Shown here: positions 43,938 through 55,244 of the stretch, piece by piece
How the letters are laid out: every line of letters begins with the position of its first letter
How positions within the stretch are numbered: the first letter of the stretch is position 1
Assembly (NCBI GenBank): GCA_002794785.1
Contig: NBBA01000027.1
Coordinates: 62,001-126,000, forward strand
Origin: Coniferiporia sulphurascens
Lineage: Eukaryota; Basidiomycota; Agaricomycetes; Hymenochaetales; Hymenochaetaceae
Reading direction: 5' to 3'
DNA: 64,000 nucleotides
Program-made: the position numbers and the translations under genes
The notes under the pieces: generated by a model
Told to the model about the DNA's origin: nothing
Seen by the model: only the letters and a program-made list of their open reading frames with translations
Databases searched by the model: none

Positions 43938-45638
43938 GGTAGGGTCGATCCATGGCTCCATTGAAACCGGTGAGACAGCCCCAGAAATGGCGGTTGACCC
44001 CCATACCCCCCTGCAACAGGTGGGAGGTGCAAGCCTCGGGCAGAAACGCTCCTCAGCCGCCATGTCACCTCTCACACTGAGAGGACCCCCCACCCAACAA
44101 CATGAACAGCACACCACAGGGTTCATGTACTCCCTCACCCATGCCCTGGACGACTTTGACCAGAAAACCAGGGACGCCACTACCAAGATGATCAACATCA
44201 AGGCTGCGCAGTTTGTGGGCGACCTCCTCTGGAACATCCAACAAACACTAGTCAACATTGAGCAAGACAGGACATACCCCCAGAACATCATCTACTGCAA
44301 TGCGGTGATGGCCTACAACTTCGCAAGGGAGGGGGCGGTAATCGCCCTCCTGGAACCCTTCGCCCCAGCTTGCCCCCCCCAAAGGGCCCTGGCCACCACC
44401 GGGACCCCAGAAATGAAGGCGCTGACTGAGGCAGTCAAACACCTGACCACTGATGTAGCTTCTATCTCCCATCAGATGGCTTCCATCAGCTCTAGGCCTG
44501 CCCCCCGACAACAGCAGCAACAACAACAGCAACCCGCCCTGCAAGCGGCCATCCAGGCCGCCCCCACCTCCTATGCACAAGTGGCTGCAGCAGCAGCCCC
44601 CCCAACAGCCACCAACCCAACTCCAGTAGCCCCGGCCACCGGAGCGGTCATCAACCTGATGCAGAAGAAAAAGAAGCGCCAGCAGAAGGTGCCCCCACCC
44701 CCCACTATGTATGCCAAGGACCCAACCTTGGTCCTCACCCCCACAGTCGGCATACGGGCCGAAAACCAGAAGTCAGCAATGGCTCTAACAAAAACGTCCC
44801 ATGAGTTCTTCGCTTCCCTCCCCACCGCAGACCAAGTCCCAGTCTTGTCCTCTTCCTACAACGTAAAAGGGAATATCATGACCACCTTTGCGGCACGCCC
44901 ATCCTCCGCTAACCCGACCACGGAAACGATCATTGATCGTCACTCCGCAGCGTTTGCCTCCCACATGTGCACTGAGTGCATTGCAGCGGGGATTAATGTC
45001 CCAGCTGCCTTCTCCCTAACCCCCTCCAGAGTCTGCCCCCAGTCTGCACTGCGCATCTCTATGGTGCCCTGCAAAGACTTCTTGTTTGGCCAGAATGGAC
45101 ACACCATTAACGAGAAGGCCCTCATGGCTGAAATCCGGCACAACCCGGCACTCCGCAACCTTGACTTCATCATCACCCCCCACTTCGCTGCCACTGAGGA
45201 CCACCTGCCCACACTCAATGGGTGCCCAGTGGTCTTCTCCTTCGTCGACCCCAATGGCTCCATCTGCGAAAGACTCCTCAAGAGGCCTCGCATCTGGATG
45301 TTCGGATCCGCCCTCCGGCTCTCAGTCCCACCCGTCTGCCCCACCCTCACCCAATGTGAGCAGTGCCAGGGCCTCGGTCATGGAACCAAGGGCTGCCACG
45401 CCCAACCATGCTGTGCTGACTGCGCAGGTGCCCACCTGACCCGCAATCACCGCAAATTGTGCACCCACTGTGCCACAGATGCAGTGCCTGAAGGCGACAC
45501 ATGCCCTCACCCCCGCCTCTGCAACAACTGCAAAGGCGACCACCCTGCCACCCTGCCGGCCTGCCCCAAGAAGCGGCATTACCGCCAAATTGAAGAGGCC
45601 CTTGCTGCCGACCCTATCGACGACCAGATGGAGGACAT

Positions 45639-48600
45639 ATGATAGAGACAATCTCTATCCTACAGTGGAACGCCGCCTGCTCACTAGTGGCGATACATTC
45701 CTTAATTCCTGTCCTTACAACTGACCCCTCCCCACCGCACCTAATTCTTATCCAGGAACCGCCCTGGTACCAAATAGGCCTGCAGCCGTCACTCACTGAC
45801 CAAACCGGCACCCCGGTCCTTAATGTCCCCACCATCCCGGGCTACATACCTGTACTACCACCAGAGGTTCGCCCTCGAGTAGTCACGTATGTATCCAGGG
45901 CCCTCCCCCCCACCTCCTGGTCGATCCTCGGAGCCGCATCTTATGGCACCAACATACTGACGGTGGAGGTACGATCCCAACTCACCCTCCGGGTGTGCAA
46001 CTATTATGGTATGCACCCCCCGGACCGAGAGAACGCCTCCCCCCAGTACCCAGGTGAGTCCTTCTTATTTTCACTCCCCTCGGTGCTAGCCACCACTCTA
46101 CTCGTGGCAGGTGACTTCAACTGTCGCCACCACATGTGGTCCGACTTCTCCATCCCACAATGGGAGGACTTGGGGGTGCAACCCCTCGATGACTTCTTCC
46201 ATGGGCATGGCCTGGCACCTGCCCATCTCCCTGACTCTGACTCATGGCCTGACAGTAACCGCCGTCGGTGCCCTATTGACATGATCTGGGCCCCACCCAT
46301 GGTCAACCCCGACTCTATTCTAGATTCGGCCACCTCCGACCCTTCACCACTGTCCGACCACGCCATCCTGCGGTGGTCACTGCCATTCCGGCCCCCCCCT
46401 CCTGTCCTAAAGACACACCGGCTACTCCCAGCCGACAAGGAGGAGTGGACCGACATAGCCTTCCCTCTCCTTGAATCAGCCTTTGGTCTTCCGGGGCACA
46501 ATACCCATGCCCTGGACACTAAAGCTAAGGCGGTCATCGACTCCATGGTAGCCGCCCTCCAGCCGTTCACCCACCTCACAAAGCTGTCGAAAACGGAAGT
46601 CCCATGGTGGTCACCCCACTGCAAGACCCTCCTAACTGCCATTACAACGGCAACCACCCCCCTCCAGCATGCAGCAGCAAGAAGAGCCTTTAAACAGGGC
46701 ATAAGGACGGCTAAACGGCAGTTCTACACAGACCAGGCATCGGAAGCGGACGCCTCCAACATTTGGAACTGGGCCAAACGCGGCCTCGGCAATCGACCCA
46801 CTCCCATCCCATCGCTGAAACGGCGAGATGGCACCTTCACCCAAACGGACGATGAGAAAGGTGAGCTTTTCCACGAAACCTTCTTCATGCCCCCCCACCC
46901 CAGGCAGCAACCAACACCCTGCTGCCACCACAACAACCAGCTGCCCCACCCATACTCCTTATGGAGCTTATGGGGGCACTGGCCGATACATCCAACTTGT
47001 CAGCCCCAGGCCTCTCAGGGATAGGTTACTGCCCCCTGAAATGGGTGGTGGACGCCTACCCTGATGAGATACTTACACTTTTCAATGACTGCCTACACTT
47101 AGGGCACCACCCCAAGTGCTGGCAGGTGGCAAAAGTGGTAATGCTCCAGAAGCCGAACAAGAAGGATCCCTTTTCGCTGCGCTCATACTGGCCCATCACC
47201 CTCGAGGAGACCCTAGGGAAACTCCTGGAAAAAATAATCGCTAACTGGCTCCAGTACCTCACAAATATGAGAGACTGGCTGCCACCTAACCAATATGGGG
47301 GGCGTCAGGGCCATTCGGTCTACGACACTGCCCAACACCTCCTACAGATCACAGAATGCACCCACTCAGAGGGCCTTGTGTGCTCGGTCCTTGCAGTCGA
47401 CATTCAGGGTTTCTTCGACTCGGTGCACCCACAGCTCCTCCACCGACAATTGTTGGACCTCAGTTGCGCTCCGGACATGGCCAACTGGTGTCTGTCCTTC
47501 ATGATGGATCGGCAGGTTGCCATCGCCTTCGACAGCACCACCCTCCCAACTGCCCCTAAACCTGACCTTGGCACCCCCCAGGGATTGCCAGTCTCCCCCA
47601 TCCTGTCAACAATTTTCGCTGGGGTGGTCCTCCAGCGCTTTCACCAAGCCGGCACCACGGCCCTAGCATACGTTGATGACCACTTACTTATTTGTGTAGG
47701 ACCCTCAGTGGCATCCAACTGCCATGAGCTCGCACATGCCTACCACCAACTCGACACCCTCTTCGGCACCATCAGTCTCAACATCGAAGCCGCCAAGACA
47801 GAGTGTCTCCACTTCCACCCCCCTCAGTGACGTACCGGCTATAATGGCTGGGACACAGCCGGTGTACAGGTCGACCCCAACACACTCATCCGCCCCTCGA
47901 TCCCACTCCAGTGGCTGGGGATCTGGTGGGACCCAGGCCTCTCCTTCAAGCCCCATGTTGAGTGTATGTGCTCCAAGGGGCTCTCCACCCTCGCTGCACT
48001 CCGCATCCTGGGCAACACCCAACATGGCATATCGGCCCTCCTCCTCCACCGCCTCTACACCTCTTGCGTCCACTCCGTCTTGTCATGGGGAGCACCAGTC
48101 TGGTACCATGGCCACCGCCAAAAAACTCTGGTAAACCGCCTTCAGGCCATGCAAAACACGGCCTGTCGCTGGATCCTGGGCGTCTTCAAAGGCGCCTCCC
48201 CCCATTCCACCAATTTTCTTTGCTCCGTTCCCCCTCTCTCTTTCTATTTTGAATATATAAAGACCACTCACTCTCTGCGCCTCTGGCACACCCCGCACTC
48301 TGTTGGCCATAAACTTTTCAAAAACATAACTAATAGACCCTTTTCCCTTTCTCTGCAGGTCCAAGCCCCCCAGGTTCAACAGGTCCCTGCATACATGCAT
48401 CCCCCATGGACGGACCCAATGGCATTCACAAAGGGCCGGGTCCACTTTACCACCCCCATCACTCCGGTTAGCACCAACACCCAAAAATCTTTCATAACAG
48501 CCGCACGCCAACTAGGCTCCACCCCCCACATCCAGGTATTCACTGATGGCTCCCACATTGACAATAAGTCGGGCTCGGCCATCTGTGTAATGCTGGGCCA

Positions 48601-50199
48601 CACCCGACTCCGGTCATGCCGACTGGAGTCCCCCACCTGTGCCACAGCCACAGACACCGAGGAATTTTCCCTCACAATGGCCCCCGGTTGGGTGGCATGC
48701 TGCCTCCCGGCGCAACTGTGTGTTGCATCGGACATCTTCTTCTTGTCCGATTCACTGACTGCCCTCCACCTTTTCCGCACATGGGCCGCCGCCCCTGGCA
48801 CCCACCTCCTCCACATCTGGAAAGCAGGTGTGGAGACTCTGCTGGACTCATACCCCCAGCTCACCATTCAATTTGTATGGTGCCCCAGCCACTCAGACAT
48901 CCCTGGGAATGAATGGGCTGACACGGAAGCGAAACTGGCTACAGAGCTCCCCCCATCTGACCTCAAACCTTCCACCTCCACACTAAAAGAGGTCGCCATC
49001 CACACCCTTATGGAATGATGGTCACTCTCGCTAGCCTGCCCCCTTGCCTCAACTGCTGACAAGTACCTGGCAGTCCATGGTGTTACAATTTTCCTTTGCT
49101 TTTCCTTATTGTGCTGACTCACTTCCCCTTTGTTATCATCAGTCAGCGCAACCCCCCCATTTCTCTGCCTTACTCATCCTTATTCACCTTACACCATAAG
49201 ACGCCATGATGACACCTTATTGCATCATCATGACGTGCTTTGCTTACTGATCACCGTACTTGTATTACCAAGGCCTTCCTTGAGTTTCCATGACCTTCCC
49301 TAGTCTGGTAAACATACCTAACCAAGTCGCTACAGTAGCAAACACATAGAGTAGCATATAAGCATGTAACTTTAGCAGCACAAGCCCTAAGCTTGTGCTC
49401 TTTGTTCATACAAGCCCATTATCTGCTACCACCAGTTCACTGTGTGCCACTTGGCCATTATTCGCTTCGTCGTAACCCGACTCACTCTAGAAGCCTACCA
49501 CGTCCACATCGACGATCAGGAAGCCCCATCGACGATCACCCTCGATTTATGACATCTAGGAAGCCCCGTTGCCGTACCATCAGTTCCAACGATCAGGAAG
49601 CACCAACGTCGATCACCACATAACCGTTGAGCTTAACACATGGCCTCCCATCATGCCGACCACGAAAGCTACTCATGCATTCAGTAGACCACCCATGCAG
49701 CGAGCTATCTGCAGTCGCACAGGTCCTATGTCGTGCCGGTCCCTACGGGGGTTACTGGCTGAGCTTTGGCTCGGTCTACTGTCGCAGACACGGCCTGATA
49801 TCGCATTGCAGGTGGCACAACCACCCCCCCTGGCCTGCGCGGTCGACTGCCCACATTCTAGGCGGCTGCAGTACCTTCCACCTGTGGATATGATGCATGT
49901 GGCCACCACATGACCCTCTTCCAACCCACCACTCAGAGTGGGCTGATGAAAACCGCCTCCCGGTTTTGTGCCGATGGCTAAGGCTGATGGGGCACCTAAA
50001 CCGCCTCTCTGACTGCGCCGTGGGTGCCATCCGGCTGTCTTTCGCCACTATGGACCTCGACGGACACCCAACCAACGAGGATATGGACCTGGACCTCCTA
50101 CAGGACTACATGCGACGTATGCTCGGACCCCGAACCCAGGACTCGGACCCAGCCCTTTTGGAGCTATCAGGTACGCTCCCCCCCTTTCCGATTGAGTAA
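45639..50199 (+). pseudogene. LINE-B5 ORF2, interrupted by a solo LTR
   Basis: It starts at the ATGA overlap. The endonuclease and linker are open to beyond 46900 (Q-W-N-A, I-Q-E-P-P-W, A-G-D-F-N-C-R-H-H, S-D-H-A-I-L). A frame change in the C-rich linker near 46900-46950 leads to RT (V-D-I-Q-G-F-F-D, G-T-P-Q-G-L-P-V-S-P, A-Y-V-D-D-H) up to a TGA at 47828-47830 (from CGA). The post-RT region and RNase H (F-T-D-G-S, F-L-S-D-S, G-N-E-W-A-D) run to a TGA at 49016-49018 (from CGA). The LTR lies at 49081-49638, and the C-terminus resumes at 49644 with a stop near 49890 before the end at 50199. All catalytic residues I can see are kept. Confidence 0.86.
49081..49638 (+). mobile_element. Solo LTR, 558 bp (copy 2)
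   Basis: TGTTACAATTTTCC start, GAGCTTAACA end, and CATGG duplications at 49076-49080 and 49639-49643. It is homologous to 37182-37741 in opposite orientation, with visible divergence. A TATA-like CATATAAG near 49355 suggests plus orientation. The 3' part contains repeated GACGATCAGGAAGC-like motifs. Confidence 0.84.
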
Positions 50200-50635
50200 A
50201 AGCCTGCCTTTCGGATCCCCACAAGATATGTCTCAGCTGGCACTCTCGCCCTCCCTTTCCATTTCTAAGCTTCTTACTTTAACCTGCTTTCACCCGTGTG
50301 GTTTGTTCATAGCAATATGTATCCCTCCCTCTCACGATTCTCCTTACTAATAGGGGCTCTTCACACTTCGGCACCCTTTGGGGAGCAGAGCCCCTGCCCA
50401 GTTTTGTGCAATGCGCAATGACGGGCGCCTCCATTGTTATGTAGTTAGGGCCCCCCTTCGGGGGGGCAGCTTGTAATTATGTAATACTGTAGGAATAATT
50501 TTAAAAATAAAAAAAAAGACCCCAACAGCTCCATACAAGAGCACCTCCTCAAGAGGCCTCGAGTTTGGATGTTCGGATCCGCCCTCCGTCTCTCAGTCCC
50601 ACCTGTCCGCCCCACCCTCACCCAATGTGTACAAC

Positions 50636-53600
50636 TGACCCCTCCCCCCCGCACCTGATCCTCATACAGGAACCGCCCTGGTACCAAATAGGGCTGCAAC
50701 CCTCACTCACCGACCCAACCGGTAGTCCAGTCCTCAATGTCCCAACCATCCCAGGATACATACCAGTCCTACCACCAGAGGTCCAACCTCAGGTAGTCAT
50801 GTATGTATCCAGGGCCCTCCCCCCAACCTCATGGTCTACCCTTGGAGCCGCCTCTCATGGCACCAATGTACTCACAGTGGAGGTCTCTTAAAATCTACGC
50901 ACGTTGTGGTAGACGATGAGGTGCAGTAGTGAGGTTCAAGGTGTAGGTGGGTTATCAGCATAAACCGATGTATTTCTAGGGCGAGACCTGCTCCCCTTAT
51001 ATACACATTCCGTGAGCTAGTACTACTATAACTATCTAGCTCCTATATCATATGGCATTATCATTGCATCATCGTTCACTTAGTAAGATGGTTGTTCATA
51101 TGACCATCCATTATTTATATCGTTTCATTATATTTATTTAATAAGGTCTGATCCCAACTCGCCCTCCATGTATGCAACTACTATGGCATGCACCCCCCGG
51201 ATCGAGAGAACGCCTCCCCCCAGTACCCAGGTGAGTCCTTCTTATTCTCACTCCCCTCAGTGCTAGCCACCACTCTACTTGTGGCAGGTGACTTCAACAG
51301 TCGCCACTGCACGTGGTCCGAACTCTCAGCCACATGGCGAGATGACTTGGGGGCGCAACCCCTCAATGACTTTTTCCATGGGCATGGCCTGGCGCCTGCC
51401 CATATCCCTGACTCCGACTCACGGCCTGACGGCAATTGTCGTTGGTGCCCCATCGACATGATCTGGGCCCCACCTGCAGTCAACCCCGACTCTATTTTAG
51501 ATTCAGCTACCTCCGACCCCTCCCTGCTGTCCAACCATGCTATCCTGCAGTGGTCACTGCCCTTTTGGCCCCCCCCTCCTGTCCTAAAGACATGCCAGCT
51601 GCTACCAGCCGACAAAGAGGAATGGACCGACATCGCCTTCCCCCTCCTTGAAGCAGCCTTCTGACTCCCGGGCTCGACACCCATGCCCTGGACATCAAAG
51701 CGAAGGCGGTTATAGACACTATGGTCGCTGCCCTCCAGCCATTCACCCACCTCTCCAAGCTGTTGAAAACAGAAGTCCCATGGTGGTCACCCCACTGCAA
51801 GACCCTCCTATCCGCTATTATGATGGCCACCACCCCTCTCCAGCATTCCTCAGCTAGACGAGCCTTCAAAAGGGGTGTCAGGATGGCCAAACGGCAGTTC
51901 TACACCGACCAGGCCTCGGAAGCAGACACCTCCAACATATGGAACTGGGCCAAACACGGCCTCGGCAACTGACCTACTCCTATCCCCTTGCTCAAACGGC
52001 AAGACAGCTCCTTCACCCAGACGGACAATGAGAAAGGTGAGCTATTCCGCAAAACCTTCTTCATGCCCCCCCAACCCCAGGCAGCGACTGACATCCTGCC
52101 ACCACCAATTCAACCAGCTGCCCTGCCCATACTCCTATCAGAGCTTATGGGGGCACTGGCCAACACATCCAACTTGTTGGCTCTGGGCCTCTCAGGAATA
52201 GGATATCGCCCCCTGAAATGGGTGGTCGATGCCTACCCTGAAGAGATACTCATGCTTTTCAATGACTGCCTATGCTTGGGGCACCACCCCAAGGGCTGGC
52301 AGGTGGCAAAAGTGGTGATGCTCAGGAGGCCTAACAAGAAGGACCCATTCTCGCCGCATTCATACCAGCCCATCACCCTCGAGGAGACCCTAGGTAAACT
52401 CCTCGAAAAAATCATAGCTAACCGGCTCCAGTTCCTTGCTAACGTGAGGGGCTGGTTGCCACCTAACCAATATGGAGGGTGCCAAGGCCATTCGGTCTAT
52501 GATGCTGCCCAACACCTTCTACAGATTGCGGAACGAGCTCACTCGGAGGGCCTCATCTGTTCGGTCCTAGCAGTCAACATTCAGGGCTTTTTCGACTTGG
52601 TGCACCCCCAACTCCTCCACTGACAACTGTTGGACCTCAGTTGCACCCCAGACATGGCCGACTGGTGTTTGTCCTTCATGATGGACTGGTGGGTCGCTGT
52701 CGCCTTCGATGGCACCACCCTCCCTACTGCCCCTAAACCCGACTTCGGCACCCCACAGGGATCGCCAGTCTCCCCCATCCTGTCAACTATATTCATGGGG
52801 GTGGTTCTCCGGCACTTTCACCAAGCCGGCACCACCACCCTGGCATATGTTGATGACCACTTACTCATATGTGTAGGTCCCTCAGTGGCAGCCAACTGCT
52901 GCGCTCTTGTCCACACTTACCAACAACTTGATGCCCTCTTTGGCACCATTGGTCTCAACATTGAGGCAGCCTAGACAGAGTGCCTCCACTTCCACCCCCC
53001 TCAGCGACACACCGGCTATGATGGCTGGGACACCGCCAGCATACAGGTCGACCCCAACACCCTGATCCGCCCCTCAATCCCACTCAGATGGCTGGGGATA
53101 TGGTGGGACCCAGGCCTCTCCTTCAAGCCCCATGTTGAGCGCATGCGCTCCAAGGGGCTATCCACTCTTGCTGCACTCCACATTCTAGGTAACACCCAGC
53201 GCAGCATTTCAACCCTCCTCCTCCGCTGCCTATACACCTCCTGCATGTGCTCTGTCCTGTCGTGGGGTGCGCTGGTTTGGTACCATGGTTGCTGCCAAAA
53301 AACACTGGTAAACCGCCTCCAGGCCATTCAAAACACAGCCTGCCACTGGATTCTGGGTGTCTATAAAGGCGCCTCCCCCCATTCCACTAATTTCCTTTGC
53401 TCCGTTCCCCCTCTCTCTTTCTATTTCGAGTATATAAAGACTACCCACTCCCTACATCTTTGGCGCACCCCCCACTCTATTGGCCAGAAATTATTTAAAA
53501 ACATAGCTAATAGACCATTTTCCCTTTCTCTGCAGGTCCGAGCCCCTCAGGTCCAACAGGTCCCTGCATACACACATCCCCCTTGGACAGATCCTCTGGC

Positions 53601-54813
53601 CTTCACACAGGGCCGAGTCCGCTTCACCACCCCCATCACCCCGGTTAGCGCCGACACCCAAAAATCATTCATAGTGGCCGCATGCCAACTCAGCCTCACC
53701 CCCCATGTTCAGGTATTCACCAACGGCTCCCACATTGACAATAAGTCAGGCTCGGCCATCTGTGCTATGCTGGGCCTCACTCGACTCCGGTCTCGCCGAC
53801 TGGAGTCCCCCACCTGTGCCACAGCCATGGATGCCGAGGAATTTTCCCTCGCCATGGCCCCGGGCTGGGTAGCATGCCGCCTCCCAGCGCAACTGTGTGT
53901 CGCATTGGACATCTTCTTCCTGTCCGATTCACTGACTGCCCTCCACCTCTTCCGCACCTGGGCCACTGCCCCTGGCACTCACCTCCTTCACATCTGGAAA
54001 GCAGGTGTGGAGACACTGCTGGACTCGTACCCCCAGCTCACCATTCATTTCATATGGTGCCCCAGTCACTTGGACATCCCCAGCAATGAATGGGCTGACA
54101 CGGAAGCGAAGCTGGCGACAGAGCTCCCCCCATCTGACCTCAAACCTTCCACCTCCACACTAAAAGAGGCCGCCATCCGCACCCTTATGGAACGGTGGAT
54201 GCTCTCACTAGCCCGCCCCCTTGCCTCAACTGCCGACAAATACTTAGCAGTGCATGGCCTCCCCTCCCGCCGACCCCGAAAGCTGCTCATGCATTCGGTT
54301 GACCACCCACACAACGAGCTATCTACAGTCGCTCAGGTCCTCTGCCACGCTGGTCCCTATGGGGGCTACTGGCTGAGTTTTGACTCAGCCTACCGGCGCA
54401 GGCACGGCCTAATTTCGCACTGCAGGTGGCACAACCACCCCCCATGGCCTGTGCAGTCGACCGCCCACATACTCGGCGGCTGCAGTACCTTCCACACATG
54501 GATACGACGCATGTGGCCACCCTGGGACCCTCTCCCAGCCCACCACTCAGAATGGGCTGACAAAAACTGCCTCCCGGTTCTGCGCTGCTGGTTAAAGCTG
54601 ACGGGGCACCTCAACCGCCTTTCCGACCATGCCGCAGGCGCCATCCGGCTGTCCTTTGCCGCGATGGACCTAGATGGCCACCCAACTGATGAGGATATGG
54701 ACTTGGACCTCCTACGGGATTACATGCATCGTATGCTCGGACCCTGGACTTGGGACTTGGACCCAGCCCTTTTGGAGCTATCAGGTACACTCCCTCCCTT
54801 TCCCTCTGATTAG
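50636..54813 (+). pseudogene. LINE-B3 ORF2, interrupted by a 258-bp solo LTR
   Basis: It begins after the deletion at T-D-P-S-P-P-H-L-I-L-I-Q-E-P-P-W-Y-Q, so the first ~25 residues including Q-W-N-A are lost. The LTR at 50886 splits the endonuclease, which continues with A-G-D-F-N-S-R-H. Stops lie at 51662-51664, 51970-51972 and 52621-52623, all CGA to TGA, plus TAG at about 52971. RT keeps G-T-P-Q-G-S-P-V-S-P and A-Y-V-D-D-H, but the A motif is V-N-I-Q-G-F-F-D (Asp to Asn). From 53143 an open 556-residue stretch covers the post-RT region, RNase H (F-T-N-G-S, Asp to Asn) and the C-terminus to 54813. Confidence 0.86.
50886..51143 (-). mobile_element. Solo LTR, 258 bp, non-TG/CA ends (copy 2)
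   Basis: The plus strand reads TCTTAAAATC...TATTTAATA, flanked by AGGTC (50881-50885 and 51144-51148). It is the reverse complement type of 19499-19756 and has the same length. The TATA box on the minus strand is at 51003-50997. Confidence 0.78.
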
Positions 54814-54821
54814 CACCCGTC

Positions 54822-55244
54822 TTTCGAATTCCTCGCAATACGTCTCGGCCAGTGCTCTCACCCTCCATTTCCAGTTCTAAGCTTCTTACTTTAACCTGCC
54901 ATCACCCACTTGTTTGGTTTGTAGCAATATGTATCCCTCCCTCTCTTGTTTCTCATCTACTAAATAGGGACTCTTCACACTTCAGTGTTACAAATTTCCT
55001 TTACTCATCGCTTTTATCAGCATTAGTCAATGGAGATGACTAATGCTGATAAAAGCGATGAGTAAAGGAAATTTGTAACACTAAAGTGTGAAGAGTCCCT
55101 ATTTAGTAGATGAGAAACAAGAGAGGGAGGGATACATATTGCTACAAACCAAACAAGTGGGTGAGGGCAGGTTAAAGTAGGAAGCTTAGAAGTGGAAAGG
55201 GAGGGTGAGAGCACCAGCCGAGACATATCAAGGGGAATCCAAAA
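54822..55244. repeat. Second palindrome joining LINE-B3 and W4 tails
   Basis: Arms 54822-55029 and 55037-55244 are reverse complements (coordinates sum to 110066) around ATGGAGA. Both arms are the truncated LINE-B 3' UTR and share a local variant (CACTTGTTTGGTTTGTAG) not seen in the other LINE-B copies here. Roughly ten mismatches per 200 bp are visible, mostly in the outer part. The inner 95 bp (54986-55080) is a separate hairpin, TGTTAC...GTAACA. Confidence 0.82.
54986..55080. other. 95-bp perfect hairpin with LTR-like ends at the palindrome centre
   Basis: The 44-bp arms are perfectly complementary, with a 7-bp loop (55030-55036). The arm starts TGTTACAAATTTCCTTT, close to the start of the 558-bp LTR (TGTTACAATTTTCCTTT). 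It may be an LTR edge copied twice when the palindrome formed. There is no direct target duplication. Confidence 0.75.

Larger units (their letters stand above)
38708..43938 (+). mobile_element. LINE-B4, 5'-truncated, inside LINE-B5 ORF1
   Basis: Perfect 13-bp duplications GTAGGGTCGATCC (38695-38707 and 43939-43951) bracket it. It begins in ORF1 at V-S-I-W-A-E-N-Q-K-S and ends with a LINE-B 3' UTR, hairpin (about 43854) and a long (AAT)n tail (43901-43932). Confidence 0.9.
38371..45642 (+). pseudogene. LINE-B5 ORF1, zinc-knuckle protein, split by LINE-B4
   Basis: It starts M-S-N-P-S-D-Y-R-N at 38371, 58 nt after the 5' end. Residues 1-112 are encoded before the insert; the frame continues at 43952 to the stop at 45640-45642, giving about 680 residues in all. 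Features in order: Ala-rich N-terminus; helical middle (F-M-Y-S-L-T-H-A-L-D-D-F to N-F-A-R-E-G); a Gln stretch at 44511-44534; Pro/Thr linker; K-K-K-K-R; a conserved domain with I-I-D-R-H and M-V-P-C-K-D-F-L-F-G-Q-N; C-E-Q-C-Q-G-L-G-H-G-T-K-G-C; and two further Cys/His clusters. No stop is seen in the long second part. Apart from the insertion, this is the best-preserved ORF1 here. Confidence 0.85.
38313..50517 (+). mobile_element. LINE-B5, full-length, hit by LINE-B4 and a solo LTR
   Basis: The 5' leader CATCCTTCTTGACC is at 38313 and the A-rich tail ends at 50517. The 13-bp flanks GACCCCAATGGCT (38300-38312) and GACCCCAACAGCT (50518-50530) differ at two sites. Pieces are 38313-38707, 43952-49080 and 49644-50517. 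With the inserts removed it is about 6.4 kb and has both ends, both ORFs and the 3' hairpin, so it is the best reference for the family. Confidence 0.88.
36162..50635 (+). pseudogene. LINE-B3 ORF1, broken and interrupted
   Basis: The start M-S-N-P-S-D-Y at 36162 matches LINE-B5. A stop at 36477-36479 (TCC-TGA where B5 has TCC-CGA) and at least two frameshifts (near 36650 and 36850) split the N-terminal and middle parts. About 100 bp of the middle is missing near 36834. A Gln run (CAA/CAG repeats, 36998-37021) and K-K-K-K basic patch precede the LTR. After it, M-Y-T-K-D-P-T-L-V-L through V-F-S-F-V-D-P-N-G runs to LINE-B5. The last bit (50531-50630) reaches T-Q-C, the first Cys of the zinc knuckle, and then is deleted. 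Confidence 0.8.
36104..54985 (+). mobile_element. LINE-B3, host of the nested stack
   Basis: The 5' end is at CATCCTTCTTGACC (36104). Pieces are 36104-37181, 37747-38312, 50531-50885 and 51149-54985. Inserts are a solo LTR (37182-37741), full-length LINE-B5 (38313-50517) and a 258-bp solo LTR (50886-51143), each with its own duplication. An internal deletion at about 50629 joins the ORF1 zinc-knuckle start to ORF2 codon ~25. The 3' UTR stops at the centre of palindrome 2 without hairpin or tail. Confidence 0.85.

Noticed and set aside
54986..55080. A rho-independent-type terminator or CRISPR-like hairpin
   Set aside because: The context is a eukaryotic retroelement, the arm resembles an LTR start, and there is no repeat array.
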